From Aeribacillus composti (GTDB lineage Bacteria; Bacillota; Bacilli; Bacillales; Aeribacillaceae), in NCBI RefSeq assembly GCF_007827555.1, contig NZ_VISS01000024.1, forward strand, positions 1-64,000: a stretch of 64,000 bases of DNA. Direction: 5' to 3'. Each line of letters begins with the position of its first letter. The first letter of the stretch is position 1. The notes beneath the pieces are model-generated. The model worked only from the letters and a program-made list of their open reading frames with translations. It was not told where the DNA came from and made no database searches. The position numbers were made by a program, and so were the translations under genes. Positions 29,278 through 39,599 of the stretch are shown here, piece by piece.

Positions 29278-30378
29278 GTGGAAAAAGTTTTTATCATTGG
29301 TCTTGGTTTAATCGGCGGATCGATTTCACGTGCAATTAAGAAAGAGCATCCATCGGTTCAATTGGTCGGATATGATATAAATAACGATCAAGTGCAAATG
29401 GCAAAAAAATTGGGAATCATTGATCAATCAGCAGAATCTATTAAGGAAGGCGCTGAATCAGCGGACGTTATTATTATTTCAACTCCCGTTGAACAAACAT
29501 TGAACGTTTTAACGTTTTTGGGAGAACTAAGCTTGAAAGAAGGAGTCATTATCACAGATGTCGGCAGCACAAAGAAAAAAATTGTCGATCATGCGAGCGT
29601 TTCTTTGCCGAAAACAGTAACATTTATTGGCGGTCACCCAATGGCGGGCTCACATAAATCAGGCGTTGCGGCAGCGAAAACTCATCTATTTGAAAATGCG
29701 TTTTATATTTTAACGCCTGGCAGCAACGAACGTCCGGAAAAAATAGAACAATTAAAAAAGCTTTTAAAGGGAACAAAAGCGCAATTTATTGTCATGACAC
29801 CTGAAGAACACGATTCCATTACCGGGGTCATTAGCCATTTTCCGCATTTAATCGCGGCAAGCCTCGTCCATCAGGCAGAAAAGAAAGAAGAAATGTTTCC
29901 AATTATTAAGCGGCTTGCGGCCGGAGGATTTCGCGACATTACCCGAATTGCGTCAAGCAACCCGGTTATGTGGCGCGATATTATTGTTCACAACCATGAT
30001 GTATTAATCGAGTTGTTTGATGAATGGATTCAAGAAATGAAGCAAATTAAACAATTCATTGAGAAGCTCGATAAAGAACAGCTTTATACATATTTTGAAA
30101 AAGCGAAGACATATCGAGACGGATTGCCTGAAAGGGAAAAAGGGGCTATTCCGTCCTTTTATGACCTTTATGTCGATGTTCCGGATTATCCGGGGGTTAT
30201 TTCTGAAATTACCGGTTATTTAGCAAAAGAGGAAATTAGCATAACAAATATTCGAATTTTAGAAACGCGTGAAGAAATTTTTGGTGTTTTGCGCATCAGC
30301 TTTCAGTCGGATGAAGACCGGATGAAGGCGAAACAATGCATTGATCGCTACACGAATTATGAAACATATATACTGTAG
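29278..30378 (+). CDS. tyrA: Prephenate dehydrogenase
   Basis: TyrA oxidatively decarboxylates prephenate to 4-hydroxyphenylpyruvate for tyrosine. The NAD-binding GLGLIGGS is at residues 8-15, and [12 protein letters not shown] near residue 120 marks the active site. The last 75 residues form an ACT domain ([20 protein letters not shown]), which suggests feedback control by tyrosine. GTG 29278 is used, with AGGTGG about ten bases upstream. Length 366 residues. Confidence 0.95.
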   Translation: MEKVFIIGLGLIGGSISRAIKKEHPSVQLVGYDINNDQVQMAKKLGIIDQSAESIKEGAESADVIIISTPVEQTLNVLTFLGELSLKEGVIITDVGSTKKKIVDHASVSLPKTVTFIGGHPMAGSHKSGVAAAKTHLFENAFYILTPGSNERPEKIEQLKKLLKGTKAQFIVMTPEEHDSITGVISHFPHLIAASLVHQAEKKEEMFPIIKRLAAGGFRDITRIASSNPVMWRDIIVHNHDVLIELFDEWIQEMKQIKQFIEKLDKEQLYTYFEKAKTYRDGLPEREKGAIPSFYDLYVDVPDYPGVISEITGYLAKEEISITNIRILETREEIFGVLRISFQSDEDRMKAKQCIDRYTNYETYIL

Positions 30379-30394
30379 TTGGGGTGATACAGAT

Positions 30395-31690
30395 ATGAAT
30401 CAAGGGCTTGTTTTGACAAAAAAACATTCGCTGAATGGAACTATTGAAGTTCCCGGCGACAAATCGATCTCCCATAGGGCGGTTATGTTTGGGGCAATTG
30501 CGGAAGGAAAAACAACTATTCAAAACTTTTTAACTGGAGAGGATTGTTTAAGCACCATTTCATGCTTTAAAGAGATGGGGGTTTCGATCAAACAGGAAGG
30601 AACGAATGTAACAATTGAAGGGAAAGGATTTTCCGGACTGAAAGAACCTGTCAACATTTTAAATGTTGGGAACTCAGGCACCACGACAAGATTAATGCTG
30701 GGCATTTTAGCGGGACGTCCTTTTCATGCATGCATTATTGGGGATGAGTCAATTGCGAAAAGACCGATGGATCGTGTAACAGCTCCTTTAAGACAAATGG
30801 GAGCTCATATTGATGGACGGAATAACGGATCTTTTACCCCGCTGTCTTTGCGCGGCGGGAATTTAAAAAGCATTTATTACAAATCCCCAGTAGCGAGTGC
30901 TCAAGTGAAGTCATCGATTTTGCTTGCAGGTCTTCAAGCAGATGGAACCACAACAGTTGAGGAGCCGTATCAATCAAGAGATCATACGGAACGTCTTTTG
31001 TCAGCCTTTGGCGTCCATGTGAAAAAACAAAATTTGACCGTTTCGGTAGAGGGAGGACAAACATTAAAAGGCGCCAATATTTATGTGCCTGGTGACATTT
31101 CTTCCGCTGCTTTTTTCCTTGTTGCGGGAGCCATTGTTCCGGACAGTTCAATCAAGCTGAAAAATGTCGGCATTAACCCAACAAGAACAGGGATTTTAGA
31201 TGTTTTAGAAAATATGGGTGCAGAGATCGAGATTATACCTACATTAGATTCTGCCGAACCGATGGCTGATATATCGATCAGGACATCTGAGTTAAAAGGA
31301 ACCGAAATTTCAGGAGAGCTGATTCCGAGACTGATTGATGAAATTCCGATCATTGCCCTTCTTGCGACACAGGCTGAAGGAACGACAGTTATTAAAGACG
31401 CCGAAGAATTAAAGGTAAAAGAAACAAATAGAATTGATACAGTTGTCGGCGAGCTGAAAAAGCTTGGAGCGGATATTGAAGCTACAAACGATGGAATGAT
31501 CATTCGCGGAAAAACAAAGCTGAAAGGAGGAACGAATGTTTCCAGCCATGGAGATCACCGCATCGGCATGATGCTCGCGATTGCCAGCACTATTTGTGAA
31601 GAACCTGTGGAATTAATGCAGCACGAGGCAGTCAGTGTATCCTATCCTGCTTTTTTTGACCATTTGAATTTGCTTTCCAAAACCATCTGA
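30395..31690 (+). CDS. aroA: 3-phosphoshikimate 1-carboxyvinyltransferase (EPSP synthase)
   Basis: EPSP synthase (AroE in B. subtilis naming) joins phosphoenolpyruvate to shikimate 3-phosphate. Motifs: [12 protein letters not shown] near residue 20, [13 protein letters not shown] near residue 88 and the RPMDRVT segment near residue 123. It looks like the class II type found in Gram-positive bacteria. ATG 30395 gives 431 residues; frames starting earlier overlap tyrA with no ribosome site. It closes the aromatic supraoperon. Confidence 0.96.
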   Translation: MNQGLVLTKKHSLNGTIEVPGDKSISHRAVMFGAIAEGKTTIQNFLTGEDCLSTISCFKEMGVSIKQEGTNVTIEGKGFSGLKEPVNILNVGNSGTTTRLMLGILAGRPFHACIIGDESIAKRPMDRVTAPLRQMGAHIDGRNNGSFTPLSLRGGNLKSIYYKSPVASAQVKSSILLAGLQADGTTTVEEPYQSRDHTERLLSAFGVHVKKQNLTVSVEGGQTLKGANIYVPGDISSAAFFLVAGAIVPDSSIKLKNVGINPTRTGILDVLENMGAEIEIIPTLDSAEPMADISIRTSELKGTEISGELIPRLIDEIPIIALLATQAEGTTVIKDAEELKVKETNRIDTVVGELKKLGADIEATNDGMIIRGKTKLKGGTNVSSHGDHRIGMMLAIASTICEEPVELMQHEAVSVSYPAFFDHLNLLSKTI

Positions 31691-31709
31691 GTTTGTCAGA
31701 TGGTTTTTG
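31682..31709 (+). terminator. Terminator of the aromatic supraoperon
   Basis: ACCATCTGA (31682-31690) pairs with TCAGATGGT (31696-31704), followed by T residues. The left arm overlaps the aroA stop codon. Confidence 0.85.
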
Positions 31710-31765
31710 TCATATTTTTATCAACCTTTTCATAGCTTGTCTAAAAAAGCTATTGAGGTGGGAAA

Positions 31766-32677
31766 ATGGCATATATTATTGATCAAATTCGTTTAATGGA
31801 AAACAATCAAATTGTGACGCGCTCAATACTCGTTGACGGAAATCAGTTTCGTTTTAAAGAAAAGCAATTAGATCAGTTTCGATTTATGAAAATGGACGGA
31901 TCGCCCTATTTCATGACACCTGGCTTTGTCATGCTTGACCAAAACATTCAGCATTTAGAACAAAGCCATTCGTTCAAATTATATGTGAAAAATTTGATCC
32001 AAAAAGGCTGCACCTTTTTAATAGCTGCTGTTGATTTGCCGTTTGAAAGACAATGGGATGAAAAGAAAAAACATATTCGCAAAGTGATGATGAATTCGCC
32101 GATCGATTATGCGATCGCTGCAAAAATCCCAATCGACCGGCTGACTCCTTCAATCATCAGAATGCTAAAAAGAGAAAAAATTACTGTGATTATCGTGGAA
32201 ATTAAACAGATTGCTGAGCTTGATGATGTTCCATGGGAATGGATTCGTGAGACTTTATTTCCAAAGCAAACTCCAATTTTTCCCCATTTTTCTTCAGAAG
32301 ATCAATCCATCTTCCATCAGTTGAAAAGCAAATGGCAGCAAATTGTAAAAAAATATAAATTGCCATCATTGGAAGAATGTCCTGAAAACGGTGTCCCACT
32401 TACGAAAGAAGCATTAATGAAAATCGGTCTTTATCCGATTCGCGGCGAAATTTTAAGCGGAAGCAATGTTGATTATAATTTATTTCGGATGATCGATTTA
32501 GTTGAAGAAAATAATTATCTAGATTATTATAATCATAACCCAGAAGTGATCGTTCACAACGGAAGCGTTTTGAAAGCAGGAGAACAAATATTTTATAAAC
32601 CAGGGTTCGGAAAAGAAGTGCAGCTGAATGCACCAGGACGCTTCAATATTTATTCGCAGCCAATAAACAAGTACTGA
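31766..32677 (+). CDS. Uncharacterised protein, amidohydrolase-like without metal ligands
   Basis: A 303-residue soluble protein. The first 60 residues resemble the composite beta domain of dihydroorotase/adenine deaminase-type amidohydrolases, ending in YFMTPGFVMLD where active enzymes read PGxVDxHxH. The HxH metal motif is absent, so any catalysis of that type is unlikely. The C-terminal part (HNGSVLKAGEQIFYKPGFGKEVQLNAPG in broken form) again looks like a return to the composite domain. Good codon structure, GAGGTGGG before ATG 31766, and position between aroA and ypiA argue that it is a real gene. Its function is unknown; the family link is inferred. Confidence 0.7.
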   Translation: MAYIIDQIRLMENNQIVTRSILVDGNQFRFKEKQLDQFRFMKMDGSPYFMTPGFVMLDQNIQHLEQSHSFKLYVKNLIQKGCTFLIAAVDLPFERQWDEKKKHIRKVMMNSPIDYAIAAKIPIDRLTPSIIRMLKREKITVIIVEIKQIAELDDVPWEWIRETLFPKQTPIFPHFSSEDQSIFHQLKSKWQQIVKKYKLPSLEECPENGVPLTKEALMKIGLYPIRGEILSGSNVDYNLFRMIDLVEENNYLDYYNHNPEVIVHNGSVLKAGEQIFYKPGFGKEVQLNAPGRFNIYSQPINKY

Positions 32678-32698
32678 ATTTAGAAGGGGAGTTTTAGG

Positions 32699-33964
32699 TT
32701 GAATAAAAAAATGAGCGAAGCCGTTCAATTAGTTGAAAGCGGCCAAGTGGAAAAAGGATTGAAAAAACTTTCATCCATTGAAAAAGAGTTAAATGATGAA
32801 GAAAAGTTTGAGCTTGCGGAAAAATATTTTCAATGGGGCAGGACAGATGAAGCGTTAAAAATAGCTGAGGAGCTGTCGCAGCTATACCCTGATGAATCTG
32901 CTATCACTCTTTTTTTGGCGGAAATATACATTGAGCTTGACGATGAAGAAAAAGCGATTGATCTGCTGAATGAAATTGATCAAGAAGATGAATCATATCC
33001 GCAAGCCCTTCTTCTTATGGCTGATTTGTATCAATTGCAAGGCTTATATGAAGTCAGTGAACAAAAGTTGAAGGAAGCCAAGAGAAGATTGCCTGAAGAG
33101 AAAGTAATTGATTTCGCATTAGCCGAGCATTATTTTCATCTCGGAAAATATCGTCAAGCAATCGACTTTTATAGAGTAGTCCTAGAGGAATTTGAAAATA
33201 TAATGAATGTAAATATTCATAAACGAATAGGCGAGTCTTTATCTGCTTGCGGTGATTTTGAAGAAGCCCTTGCTTATTTTGAGAAAGCGGTGGAAGAAGA
33301 GGATTTGGACACATATTTCGCTTATGGGATGACAGCTTTAAATGCAGGCCAGACAAAAACAGCGATTGCACAATTTGAACGAATAAAGGAATTGGACCCT
33401 ACCTACCACTCACTATATTTATATTTGGCCAAAAGCTATGAACAGGAAGGGATGGTGGAAAAAAGTTTTCAAATTGTTCAAGAAGGTTTGCAGGAGGATC
33501 CATTTAATAAAGAGCTTTATTTATTCGGCGGGAAAATTGCCTTAAAGCTCAAAGATGTAGACAATGCAGTAAAATTGTTAAAAAAAGCGCTGGAGCTTGA
33601 TCCGGGTTATATAGAAGCAATCATAACACTTTCAGGAGTGTTGTTAAACCAAGGCAAATATATGGAAACGATCGAGATGTTGACGGAAATCGTAGAAAGA
33701 CATGAAGAATATGATCCTCATTTTGACTTCAATTTAGCGATCGCTTATCATCGCACCGAACAGTACGAAAAGGCATTAAAGCATTATGAAAGTGCATATA
33801 ATAATTTTAAAACAGACCCGGAATTTTTGGAGAATTACGCTTATTTTCTGCTTGAAGAAGGGGAGCGGGCAAAGGCTAGGAAGCTTTTTGAAAAAGCGCT
33901 GGAGCTTGATCCAGGCAACATTGAATATGAAAATATGCTGCTCGAATTGGAGGACAATTTTTAG
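32699..33964 (+). CDS. ypiA: Tetratricopeptide-repeat protein YpiA
   Basis: A 421-residue cytoplasmic protein made almost wholly of TPR helices; ten or so 34-residue units can be traced, for example YFQWGRTDEALKIAEEL near the start and the near-identical KALELDPG steps near residues 297 and 403. TPR proteins are scaffolds for protein contacts; no partner is known. TTG 32699 has AAGGGGAG upstream; ATG 32711 is an alternative. It lies between the aromatic genes and ypiB, as in B. subtilis. Confidence 0.9.
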   Translation: MNKKMSEAVQLVESGQVEKGLKKLSSIEKELNDEEKFELAEKYFQWGRTDEALKIAEELSQLYPDESAITLFLAEIYIELDDEEKAIDLLNEIDQEDESYPQALLLMADLYQLQGLYEVSEQKLKEAKRRLPEEKVIDFALAEHYFHLGKYRQAIDFYRVVLEEFENIMNVNIHKRIGESLSACGDFEEALAYFEKAVEEEDLDTYFAYGMTALNAGQTKTAIAQFERIKELDPTYHSLYLYLAKSYEQEGMVEKSFQIVQEGLQEDPFNKELYLFGGKIALKLKDVDNAVKLLKKALELDPGYIEAIITLSGVLLNQGKYMETIEMLTEIVERHEEYDPHFDFNLAIAYHRTEQYEKALKHYESAYNNFKTDPEFLENYAYFLLEEGERAKARKLFEKALELDPGNIEYENMLLELEDNF

Positions 33965-34036
33965 GCGGAATTGGAAGGAATTCAACGCAACTATGTTGAA
34001 TTTTTGAATTAGATGGAAAGCAGAGGAGGGTTAAAG

Positions 34037-34579
34037 ATGAAAGCCCCTGTTTCTGTTAACGAGAAGAAAGAATTTATTCGCTGGTTTTTAAATCATTATC
34101 AGTTGAAAAGACGGGAATGCGTATGGATATTAAATTATTTAATGAGCCATGATTCATTAATGGAAAACGTCCACTTTGTAGAGCATGCCAAATTTTGTCC
34201 GAGGGGAATGGTCATGTCCACCCACTGTGTGGATGATGTTCCGTTTAGATTTTATAAAGAAAATGTGATGACAACAGATGCAGAAAAGTCTTTTCACGAT
34301 ATTCGCTTGAATAAAGATGAAGACTTGTATATCCAGTTAAACTTTCGCGCTCAATACCGTTCCCCGGAATATGCTGCCGTTTTAGTTGAAAATCCATATT
34401 TGCCTAAAGATATGCAAAGAAATGAGAAAGACCGATTGCTTGCGGAAAAAATTTTGGAGGAGTCAATTAAAAAATTTCAAAAAGAAAAACTCCTCCGCTT
34501 AATTGATGAAGCGTTGGATGCTCACGATGAAGAGGCGTTTCGAAAGCTTGTAAAACAATTGAACAATTTAGGATGTTAG
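34037..34579 (+). CDS. ypiB: UPF0302-family protein YpiB
   Basis: A 180-residue soluble, helical protein of the YpiB/UPF0302 family, which is limited to Firmicutes and lies next to ypiA. The segment [20 protein letters not shown] near residue 32 and [15 protein letters not shown] near residue 112 are characteristic. ATG 34037 is chosen for AGGAGGG eight bases upstream rather than ATG 34013. Its exact role is not established. Confidence 0.9.
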   Translation: MKAPVSVNEKKEFIRWFLNHYQLKRRECVWILNYLMSHDSLMENVHFVEHAKFCPRGMVMSTHCVDDVPFRFYKENVMTTDAEKSFHDIRLNKDEDLYIQLNFRAQYRSPEYAAVLVENPYLPKDMQRNEKDRLLAEKILEESIKKFQKEKLLRLIDEALDAHDEEAFRKLVKQLNNLGC

Positions 34580-34606
34580 GCAATGTGCACAGCATTGCTT
34601 TTTTAT
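34580..34606 (+). terminator. Terminator after ypiB
   Basis: GCAATG (34580-34585) and CATTGC (34593-34598) form a short stem followed by TTTTTT. Confidence 0.65.
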
Positions 34607-34662
34607 TTTGCTTATCAGTTTTATAATGAGTAAGGAAAAATAAAAAATAGGGGCTGAAATCA

Positions 34663-35106
34663 GTGAAATGGCAAATGGTTGATATCGATTCTTTTCTTCA
34701 ATCAAGGGAGTACGTTGATACTGCAGTTGTTCCTCTCCTATCGGTATCATTTGATGAGGAACTGAAAAGAAATGCGTCAAAAGCAGATTTTATTAAGATT
34801 GTTTCACAAGAGCTTGAACGGCAGTTAAAGGGGCGGATCATGCTGTTGCCTCCGTTTGTTTCTTTAAAAAATGACGACATTGATTTGGATAAACTGTTAA
34901 AAAAGTGGAAAGATACGATTAAACAACATTTTCAGCATGTCATTTTTTTAACATGTGAAGAAAGATGGCGCAAAGAAGGTGATGAATTTATATGGATTCC
35001 GTCAATCCCAATAGAACATATGGATCAGGATGTAAAGCGAAAGGTTGTTCAGGACCAAATCGAACAAATTATGAACATTTTATTACAATATTGGAATCGA
35101 ACCTAA
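34663..35106 (+). CDS. ypiF: YpiF-like protein (DUF2487 type)
   Basis: A 147-residue soluble protein without membrane segments, starting at GTG 34663 with AGGGG about nine bases upstream. It lies directly before qcrABC, as ypiF does in B. subtilis. No enzymatic motif is seen. The constant position before the bc-complex genes suggests, without proof, a link to that complex. Confidence 0.82.
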   Translation: MKWQMVDIDSFLQSREYVDTAVVPLLSVSFDEELKRNASKADFIKIVSQELERQLKGRIMLLPPFVSLKNDDIDLDKLLKKWKDTIKQHFQHVIFLTCEERWRKEGDEFIWIPSIPIEHMDQDVKRKVVQDQIEQIMNILLQYWNRT

Positions 35107-35145
35107 AAACCCTTTCAATCCCTTGTTTCTAACGATATGATTATA

Positions 35146-35174
35146 TTGACCTTCTACAAAGATTGATATATCAT
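35146..35174 (+). promoter_or_regulatory. SigmaA-type promoter of qcrABC
   Basis: TTGACC (35146-35151), 17-base spacer, TATCAT (35169-35174). Two TGTCC-type palindromic elements follow in the leader (for example GTCCATTATGGAC at 35208-35220), just before the ribosome site. Confidence 0.55.
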
Positions 35175-35246
35175 GAGTATGTCCTAGTTTTATATGTTTC
35201 TGTATATGTCCATTATGGACTAGCTTGAGATAGAGGGGGGAAAAAG

Positions 35247-35759
35247 ATGAGCGAGAATAAACACCGTGTTTCAAGACGTCAATTTTTAAACTATACGCTA
35301 ACGGGTGTAGGCGGCTTTATGGCTGCGGGCATGCTCATGCCGATGGTTCGTTTCGCTGTAGATCCTGTATTGCAGCCGAAAGCAGCTGGAGAATTTGTTA
35401 ATACAAATGTAAAGGAATCAGACATTAAAGAGGAACCGACACGCGTTGACTTTACCATTAAACAGAAGGACGCGTGGCATGAAGCTGAAGAGCCAAAATC
35501 CGCGTGGGTTTATAAAAATGAAAAAGGAGAAATTGTTGCACTTTCTCCAATCTGTAAACACCTTGGCTGCACAGTAAACTGGAACGGGGATAAATCAAAC
35601 CCTAACATGTTCTTCTGTCCTTGCCACGGAGGATTGTATGAGAAAAACGGCGACAATGTCCCTGGAACACCGCCTTCTGCTCCGCTGGATGAATATGAGT
35701 ACAAAATTCAAGATGGATTTTTATATTTAGGAAAAGCTAAACCAAGAGGGGGGGCGTAA
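35247..35759 (+). CDS. qcrA: Menaquinol:cytochrome c reductase iron-sulfur (Rieske) subunit
   Basis: QcrA is the Rieske 2Fe-2S subunit that takes electrons from menaquinol at the outer membrane face. Cluster ligands are C103 and H105 in CKHLGC and C124 and H127 in CPCHGG; C108 and C126 can form the usual disulfide. The N-terminus has a Tat-type SRRQFLN motif before the membrane helix (about residues 17-37), which fits export of a folded cluster protein. AGGGGGG precedes ATG 35247. It is first of three qcr genes. Confidence 0.97.
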   Translation: MSENKHRVSRRQFLNYTLTGVGGFMAAGMLMPMVRFAVDPVLQPKAAGEFVNTNVKESDIKEEPTRVDFTIKQKDAWHEAEEPKSAWVYKNEKGEIVALSPICKHLGCTVNWNGDKSNPNMFFCPCHGGLYEKNGDNVPGTPPSAPLDEYEYKIQDGFLYLGKAKPRGGA

Positions 35760-35762
35760 TAA

Positions 35763-36437
35763 GTGCTCAACAAATTGTATGATTGGGTTGATGAACGGTT
35801 AGATATCACCCCTTTATGGCGCGATATCGCAGACCATGAAGTTCCCGAACATGTTAACCCAGCCCATCACTTCTCAGCATTTGTATACTGCTTTGGGGGT
35901 TTGACGTTTTTTGTTACAGTGATTCAAGTGCTGTCTGGCATGTTTTTAACGATGTATTACGTGCCGGATATTAAAAATGCATGGGAGTCTGTCTATTATT
36001 TGCAAAATGAAGTGGCGTTCGGACAAATTGTTCGCGGTATGCACCATTGGGGAGCAAGCTTAGTCATCGTCATGATGTTTTTACATACTTTACGTGTATT
36101 TTTCCAAGGAGCATACAAAAAGCCACGCGAGCTTAACTGGATTGTCGGTGTACTCATTTTCTTCGTTATGCTAGGTTTAGGTTTGACAGGTTATTTATTG
36201 CCTTGGGACATGAAAGCGTTATTTGCGACAAAAGTTACCTTGCAGATTGCTGAATCGACACCGCTTATTGGTGAGTACGTCAAAATTTTGCTTGCAGGGC
36301 ATTCCGAAATTGTCGGTGCGCAAACATTGACTCGCTTCTTTGCGATTCATGTATTTTTCTTGCCTGCTGCATTATTCGGATTAATGGCAGCGCACTTCTT
36401 AATGATTCGCAAACAAGGGATTTCAGGTCCGCTATAA
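35763..36437 (+). CDS. qcrB: Menaquinol:cytochrome c reductase cytochrome b subunit
   Basis: QcrB is the b6-type cytochrome b with four membrane helices carrying two b hemes. Histidine ligand pairs are seen in MHHWGASLVIVMMFLH near residue 95 and FFAIHVFFLPAALFG near residue 197. A cysteine near residue 43 (VYCFGGL) is in the place where b6 proteins bind an extra heme covalently. GTG 35763 follows qcrA after three bases. Length 224 residues matches the short b6 form, with subunit IV carried by qcrC. Confidence 0.97.
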   Translation: MLNKLYDWVDERLDITPLWRDIADHEVPEHVNPAHHFSAFVYCFGGLTFFVTVIQVLSGMFLTMYYVPDIKNAWESVYYLQNEVAFGQIVRGMHHWGASLVIVMMFLHTLRVFFQGAYKKPRELNWIVGVLIFFVMLGLGLTGYLLPWDMKALFATKVTLQIAESTPLIGEYVKILLAGHSEIVGAQTLTRFFAIHVFFLPAALFGLMAAHFLMIRKQGISGPL

Positions 36438-36501
36438 AATCCGGCTTATTCTTTTTTAGTAAGTTGTTCGTGGCGAACCGCTTAACAAAGGAGGGGAAAC
36501 A

Positions 36502-37269
36502 ATGCATCGCGGAAAAGGTATGAAGTTCGTTGGAGACTCTCGTGTGTCGGCTGAAAGAAAGCCGAACATACCGAAAGACTACTCCGAATACCCAGGAAAA
36601 ACTGAAGCTTTTTGGCCCAACTTTCTTTTAAAAGAATGGTTAGTTGGCGCGGTCTTTTTAATTGGCTTTTTATGTTTAACCGTTGCCCATCCGTCACCGC
36701 TTGAGCGGGTTGCAGATCCTACGGATACTGGTTACATACCGCTTCCTGACTGGTACTTCTTATTTTTATACCAGCTTTTAAAATATTCTTATGCATCAGG
36801 TCCTTATACCGTTATCGGTGCAATCGTAATACCAGGACTGGCATTTTCTGCGCTACTTCTTGCTCCATTTTTGGATCGCGGGCCAGAACGTCGTCCGCAT
36901 AAGCGTCCGGTTGCTGTAGGAATGATGCTGCTAGCTGTAGCTTCCATCGTTTATTTAACATGGGAGTCGGTTGAGCATACGGACTGGGAATTAAAAGAGG
37001 AACAAGGGAAAATTAAAGCGGAAGCTAAAATTGATACAAATTCGGAAGGATACAAAATATTTCAGGAACAAGGCTGCGTCTCCTGCCACGGTGATAACCT
37101 GCAAGGCGGAGCGGCTGGACCTTCTTTAGTTGATAACGGATTGTCTCCGGAAGAAGTTGCGAAAATTGCTAAAGAAGGCGTAGGAAGCATGCCTCCTGGA
37201 ATCTTTAAAGGTACGGATGAAGAGTTGAAAGTATTAGCAGAGTTTGTTTCTAGTGTTACATCGAAATAA
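36502..37269 (+). CDS. qcrC: Menaquinol:cytochrome c reductase cytochrome b/c subunit
   Basis: QcrC is the Bacillus-type fusion of a subunit IV-like part (three membrane helices) with a C-terminal c-type cytochrome domain. The heme-binding CVSCH lies near residue 192 and the axial methionine is probably in GSMPPGIF near residue 231. Motif DWYFLFLYQLLKY near residue 81 is typical of subunit IV quinol-site regions. AGGAGGGG lies about seven bases before ATG 36502. A strong terminator ends the operon. Confidence 0.97.
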   Translation: MHRGKGMKFVGDSRVSAERKPNIPKDYSEYPGKTEAFWPNFLLKEWLVGAVFLIGFLCLTVAHPSPLERVADPTDTGYIPLPDWYFLFLYQLLKYSYASGPYTVIGAIVIPGLAFSALLLAPFLDRGPERRPHKRPVAVGMMLLAVASIVYLTWESVEHTDWELKEEQGKIKAEAKIDTNSEGYKIFQEQGCVSCHGDNLQGGAAGPSLVDNGLSPEEVAKIAKEGVGSMPPGIFKGTDEELKVLAEFVSSVTSK

Positions 37270-37298
37270 AAAGAGCTGACATCGTGTTTGTCTGTATA

Positions 37299-37342
37299 GC
37301 TTGTAGAGAAAGGAAGATTTTTTCTCTACAAGCTTTTTTTAT
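37299..37342 (+). terminator. qcrABC terminator
   Basis: AGCTTGTAGAGAAA and TTTCTCTACAAGCT form a 14-bp perfect stem followed by a T-tract. Confidence 0.92.
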
Positions 37343-38045
37343 TGTCTTATCTCCATTGACTGTGAAACAACTCTAACAATTAAAGTCAGCAAGATTGATG
37401 CGATTGTATTTTCTTTTTGTAGACTGGTAAATGAAAAAATAGAGGAGGTCAATCGCCTTTGTTGACGGCTTTCTATCCATTTACTATTTTTTGACAAAAT
37501 GATAAAGAAGGAGGGCTAGGACACCTGCTTAATATACGTTTCTCTCCTGTACACTCTAAACCAGCCACGTGTTCTAAATCGGCATCGGTTTCTATAGCCA
37601 GTATGCAAAGGCATTTACTGTTTTGATTTTATGATTTGTGCCCTCTGCTCATGTGTAGGTATGGAGTGTCTGAAAGTATTCCATGATTGGGGTATTTGAT
37701 AATTGAATTTTGAGCTGCTCCAATTATATATTTCACGATAATCGACACAACGATATCGTTTCACATAAACAATTCAAAACAACTGTTTATTCATACGGGT
37801 AACTCGCAGATTTTTCTCGTCCACCTGTCGTGAACATTTGTGGTGAAAAAAGCCGTAAAAGGACAGCGTTCTTGCTAAAACCTTTTCTCTATTTAAACAT
37901 TATAATGTGTTTCAAACATATGTTAAGTAACGACTTAAAATTCTGGAAATTCTAGTCACACAGAAAATATGTTCAACCTCCTGATAATTGGTTGCATAGC
38001 ACTAACATTCATTTCAAATAATTCAAAAATATTTTCTTTTTTGTG
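37343..38045. other. Gene-poor region between qcrC and the symporter gene
   Basis: About 700 bases of AT-rich sequence without an open reading frame I can support on either strand. There is an isolated ribosome-like AGAGGAGGT near 37441 without a following gene, which suggests decayed coding sequence. In B. subtilis ypjA follows qcrC directly, so this belongs to an inserted or rearranged segment. Confidence 0.5.
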
Positions 38046-38049
38046 TTAT

Positions 38050-38078
38050 TTCACAAAAATTAATGAAGAATCTATTAT
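38050..38078 (+). promoter_or_regulatory. Candidate promoter of the AGCS symporter gene
   Basis: TTCACA (38050-38055), 17-base spacer, TATTAT (38073-38078), about 55 bases before the start codon. Confidence 0.45.
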
Positions 38079-38135
38079 AAATATAAATGCTGAGCTATAA
38101 TTACTCATAACATTAAAATAAGGGGGAATTTTTTT

Positions 38136-39596
38136 TTGGATGGTTTTATTGAAACATTGAGTGGGTGGCTTTGGAGTACGCCGATGATCGTATTTTGTAT
38201 TGGAATCGGAGTGTTTTTTTCATTTATGACAAAATTTGCTCAAATACGATTGATCAAAGATATGGTTCAGCAAATGTTTAAAGGAAAAAGTTCCAAGTCA
38301 GGAATTTCTTCTTTTCAAGCATTGTCGATCGCATTATCGGGACGGGTCGGAACCGGGAATATTGCTGGTGTTGCTACTGCGATCGCATACGGTGGTCCCG
38401 GTTCAGTATTTTGGATGTGGCTAATTGCTTTTTTTGGTGCTGCTACGGCATATGTGGAATCGACACTTGGCCAAATTTATAAAGAAAAAGTGGATGGGAT
38501 ATACTGCGGAGGACCGGCTTATTATATTGAAAAAGGGTTAAATCGACGTTGGGCCGGAATGGTTTTTGCTGTGGCTGCGATTGTAGCAATGAGTGTTTTA
38601 ATGCCGGGTGTTCAATCAAATGCCATTTCTTCTGGATTTAAAAAAGCATTCTCCGTTGATCCGACCGTAACAGGAATCATCTTAGTTGTACTATTGGGAG
38701 TGATTATTCTTGGCGGAGTAAAAAGAATCGCCAACGTCGCTCAATTAGTAGTGCCTTTTATGGCAATCGGATATATACTTATTTCACTTATCATTATTAT
38801 CATGAATATTGAAGCAGTTCCTGGTGTATTTAAACTAATTTTCTCTAGTGCGTTTGGAGCTAATCAATTATTCGGAGGGATTTTAGGAAGTGCGATTTCT
38901 TGGGGTGTAAAGCGTGGGATTTATTCAAATGAAGCTGGTCAAGGAACGGGGCCGCATGCTGCTAGTGCTGCCGAAGTTTCCCACCCGGCCAAACAGGGGC
39001 TCGTACAGTCATTTTCTATTTACATTGATACATTGCTTGTCTGTTCAGCAACAGCTTTTATGATTTTGTTTACAAATTCCTACAATGTGTATGAGCCTGA
39101 TCAAAAATCATTGCTTGTAAACAATATTGGAGAAACTGTTGAAGTGGGTACTGCTTATACTCAAATTGCAGTCGATTCCCAACTACCTGGATTTGGATCC
39201 CCCTTTGTAGCAGTGGCATTATTCTTCTTTGCATTTACAACAATAATGGCATACTATTATATTGCCGAGGTAAATATTATATATTTGTTTAAGAAAAAAA
39301 GTAAGAATATACCGATTCTTGTCTTAAAGTTAATTTTTTTGGCTGCCGTCTTTTACGGAACGGTTCGGACATCTGATATCGCATGGACTTTGGGAGATGT
39401 CGGACTAGGATTGATGGTATGGGTAAACTTAATCGGTCTCGTATTATTATATAAACCGGCCATCAGGGCGTTAAAAGACTATGAAAATCAGAAAAAACAA
39501 GGTGTTGATCCGACTTATGATTCTACAAAACAGGGTGTAAAAAATGCCGAATTTTGGGCAGACGGGTATAAACATGAAAATGAAGAAAGATCCTAA
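38136..39596 (+). CDS. Amino acid:cation symporter, AGCS family (AlsT-like)
   Basis: A 486-residue membrane transporter of the alanine or glycine:cation symporter family, which imports small neutral amino acids with sodium or protons. About ten to eleven membrane helices are visible. Family segments include SGRVGTGNIAGVATAIAYGG near residue 68 and GVKRGIYSNEAGQGTGPHAA near residue 267. TTG 38136 follows AAGGGGG. The gene is complete, and its codons look like its neighbours'. It lies between qcrC and ypjA, where B. subtilis has no gene, flanked by gene-poor DNA. The exact substrate cannot be told; B. subtilis AlsT carries glutamine or alanine. Confidence 0.93.
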   Translation: MDGFIETLSGWLWSTPMIVFCIGIGVFFSFMTKFAQIRLIKDMVQQMFKGKSSKSGISSFQALSIALSGRVGTGNIAGVATAIAYGGPGSVFWMWLIAFFGAATAYVESTLGQIYKEKVDGIYCGGPAYYIEKGLNRRWAGMVFAVAAIVAMSVLMPGVQSNAISSGFKKAFSVDPTVTGIILVVLLGVIILGGVKRIANVAQLVVPFMAIGYILISLIIIIMNIEAVPGVFKLIFSSAFGANQLFGGILGSAISWGVKRGIYSNEAGQGTGPHAASAAEVSHPAKQGLVQSFSIYIDTLLVCSATAFMILFTNSYNVYEPDQKSLLVNNIGETVEVGTAYTQIAVDSQLPGFGSPFVAVALFFFAFTTIMAYYYIAEVNIIYLFKKKSKNIPILVLKLIFLAAVFYGTVRTSDIAWTLGDVGLGLMVWVNLIGLVLLYKPAIRALKDYENQKKQGVDPTYDSTKQGVKNAEFWADGYKHENEERS

Positions 39597-39599
39597 AGA

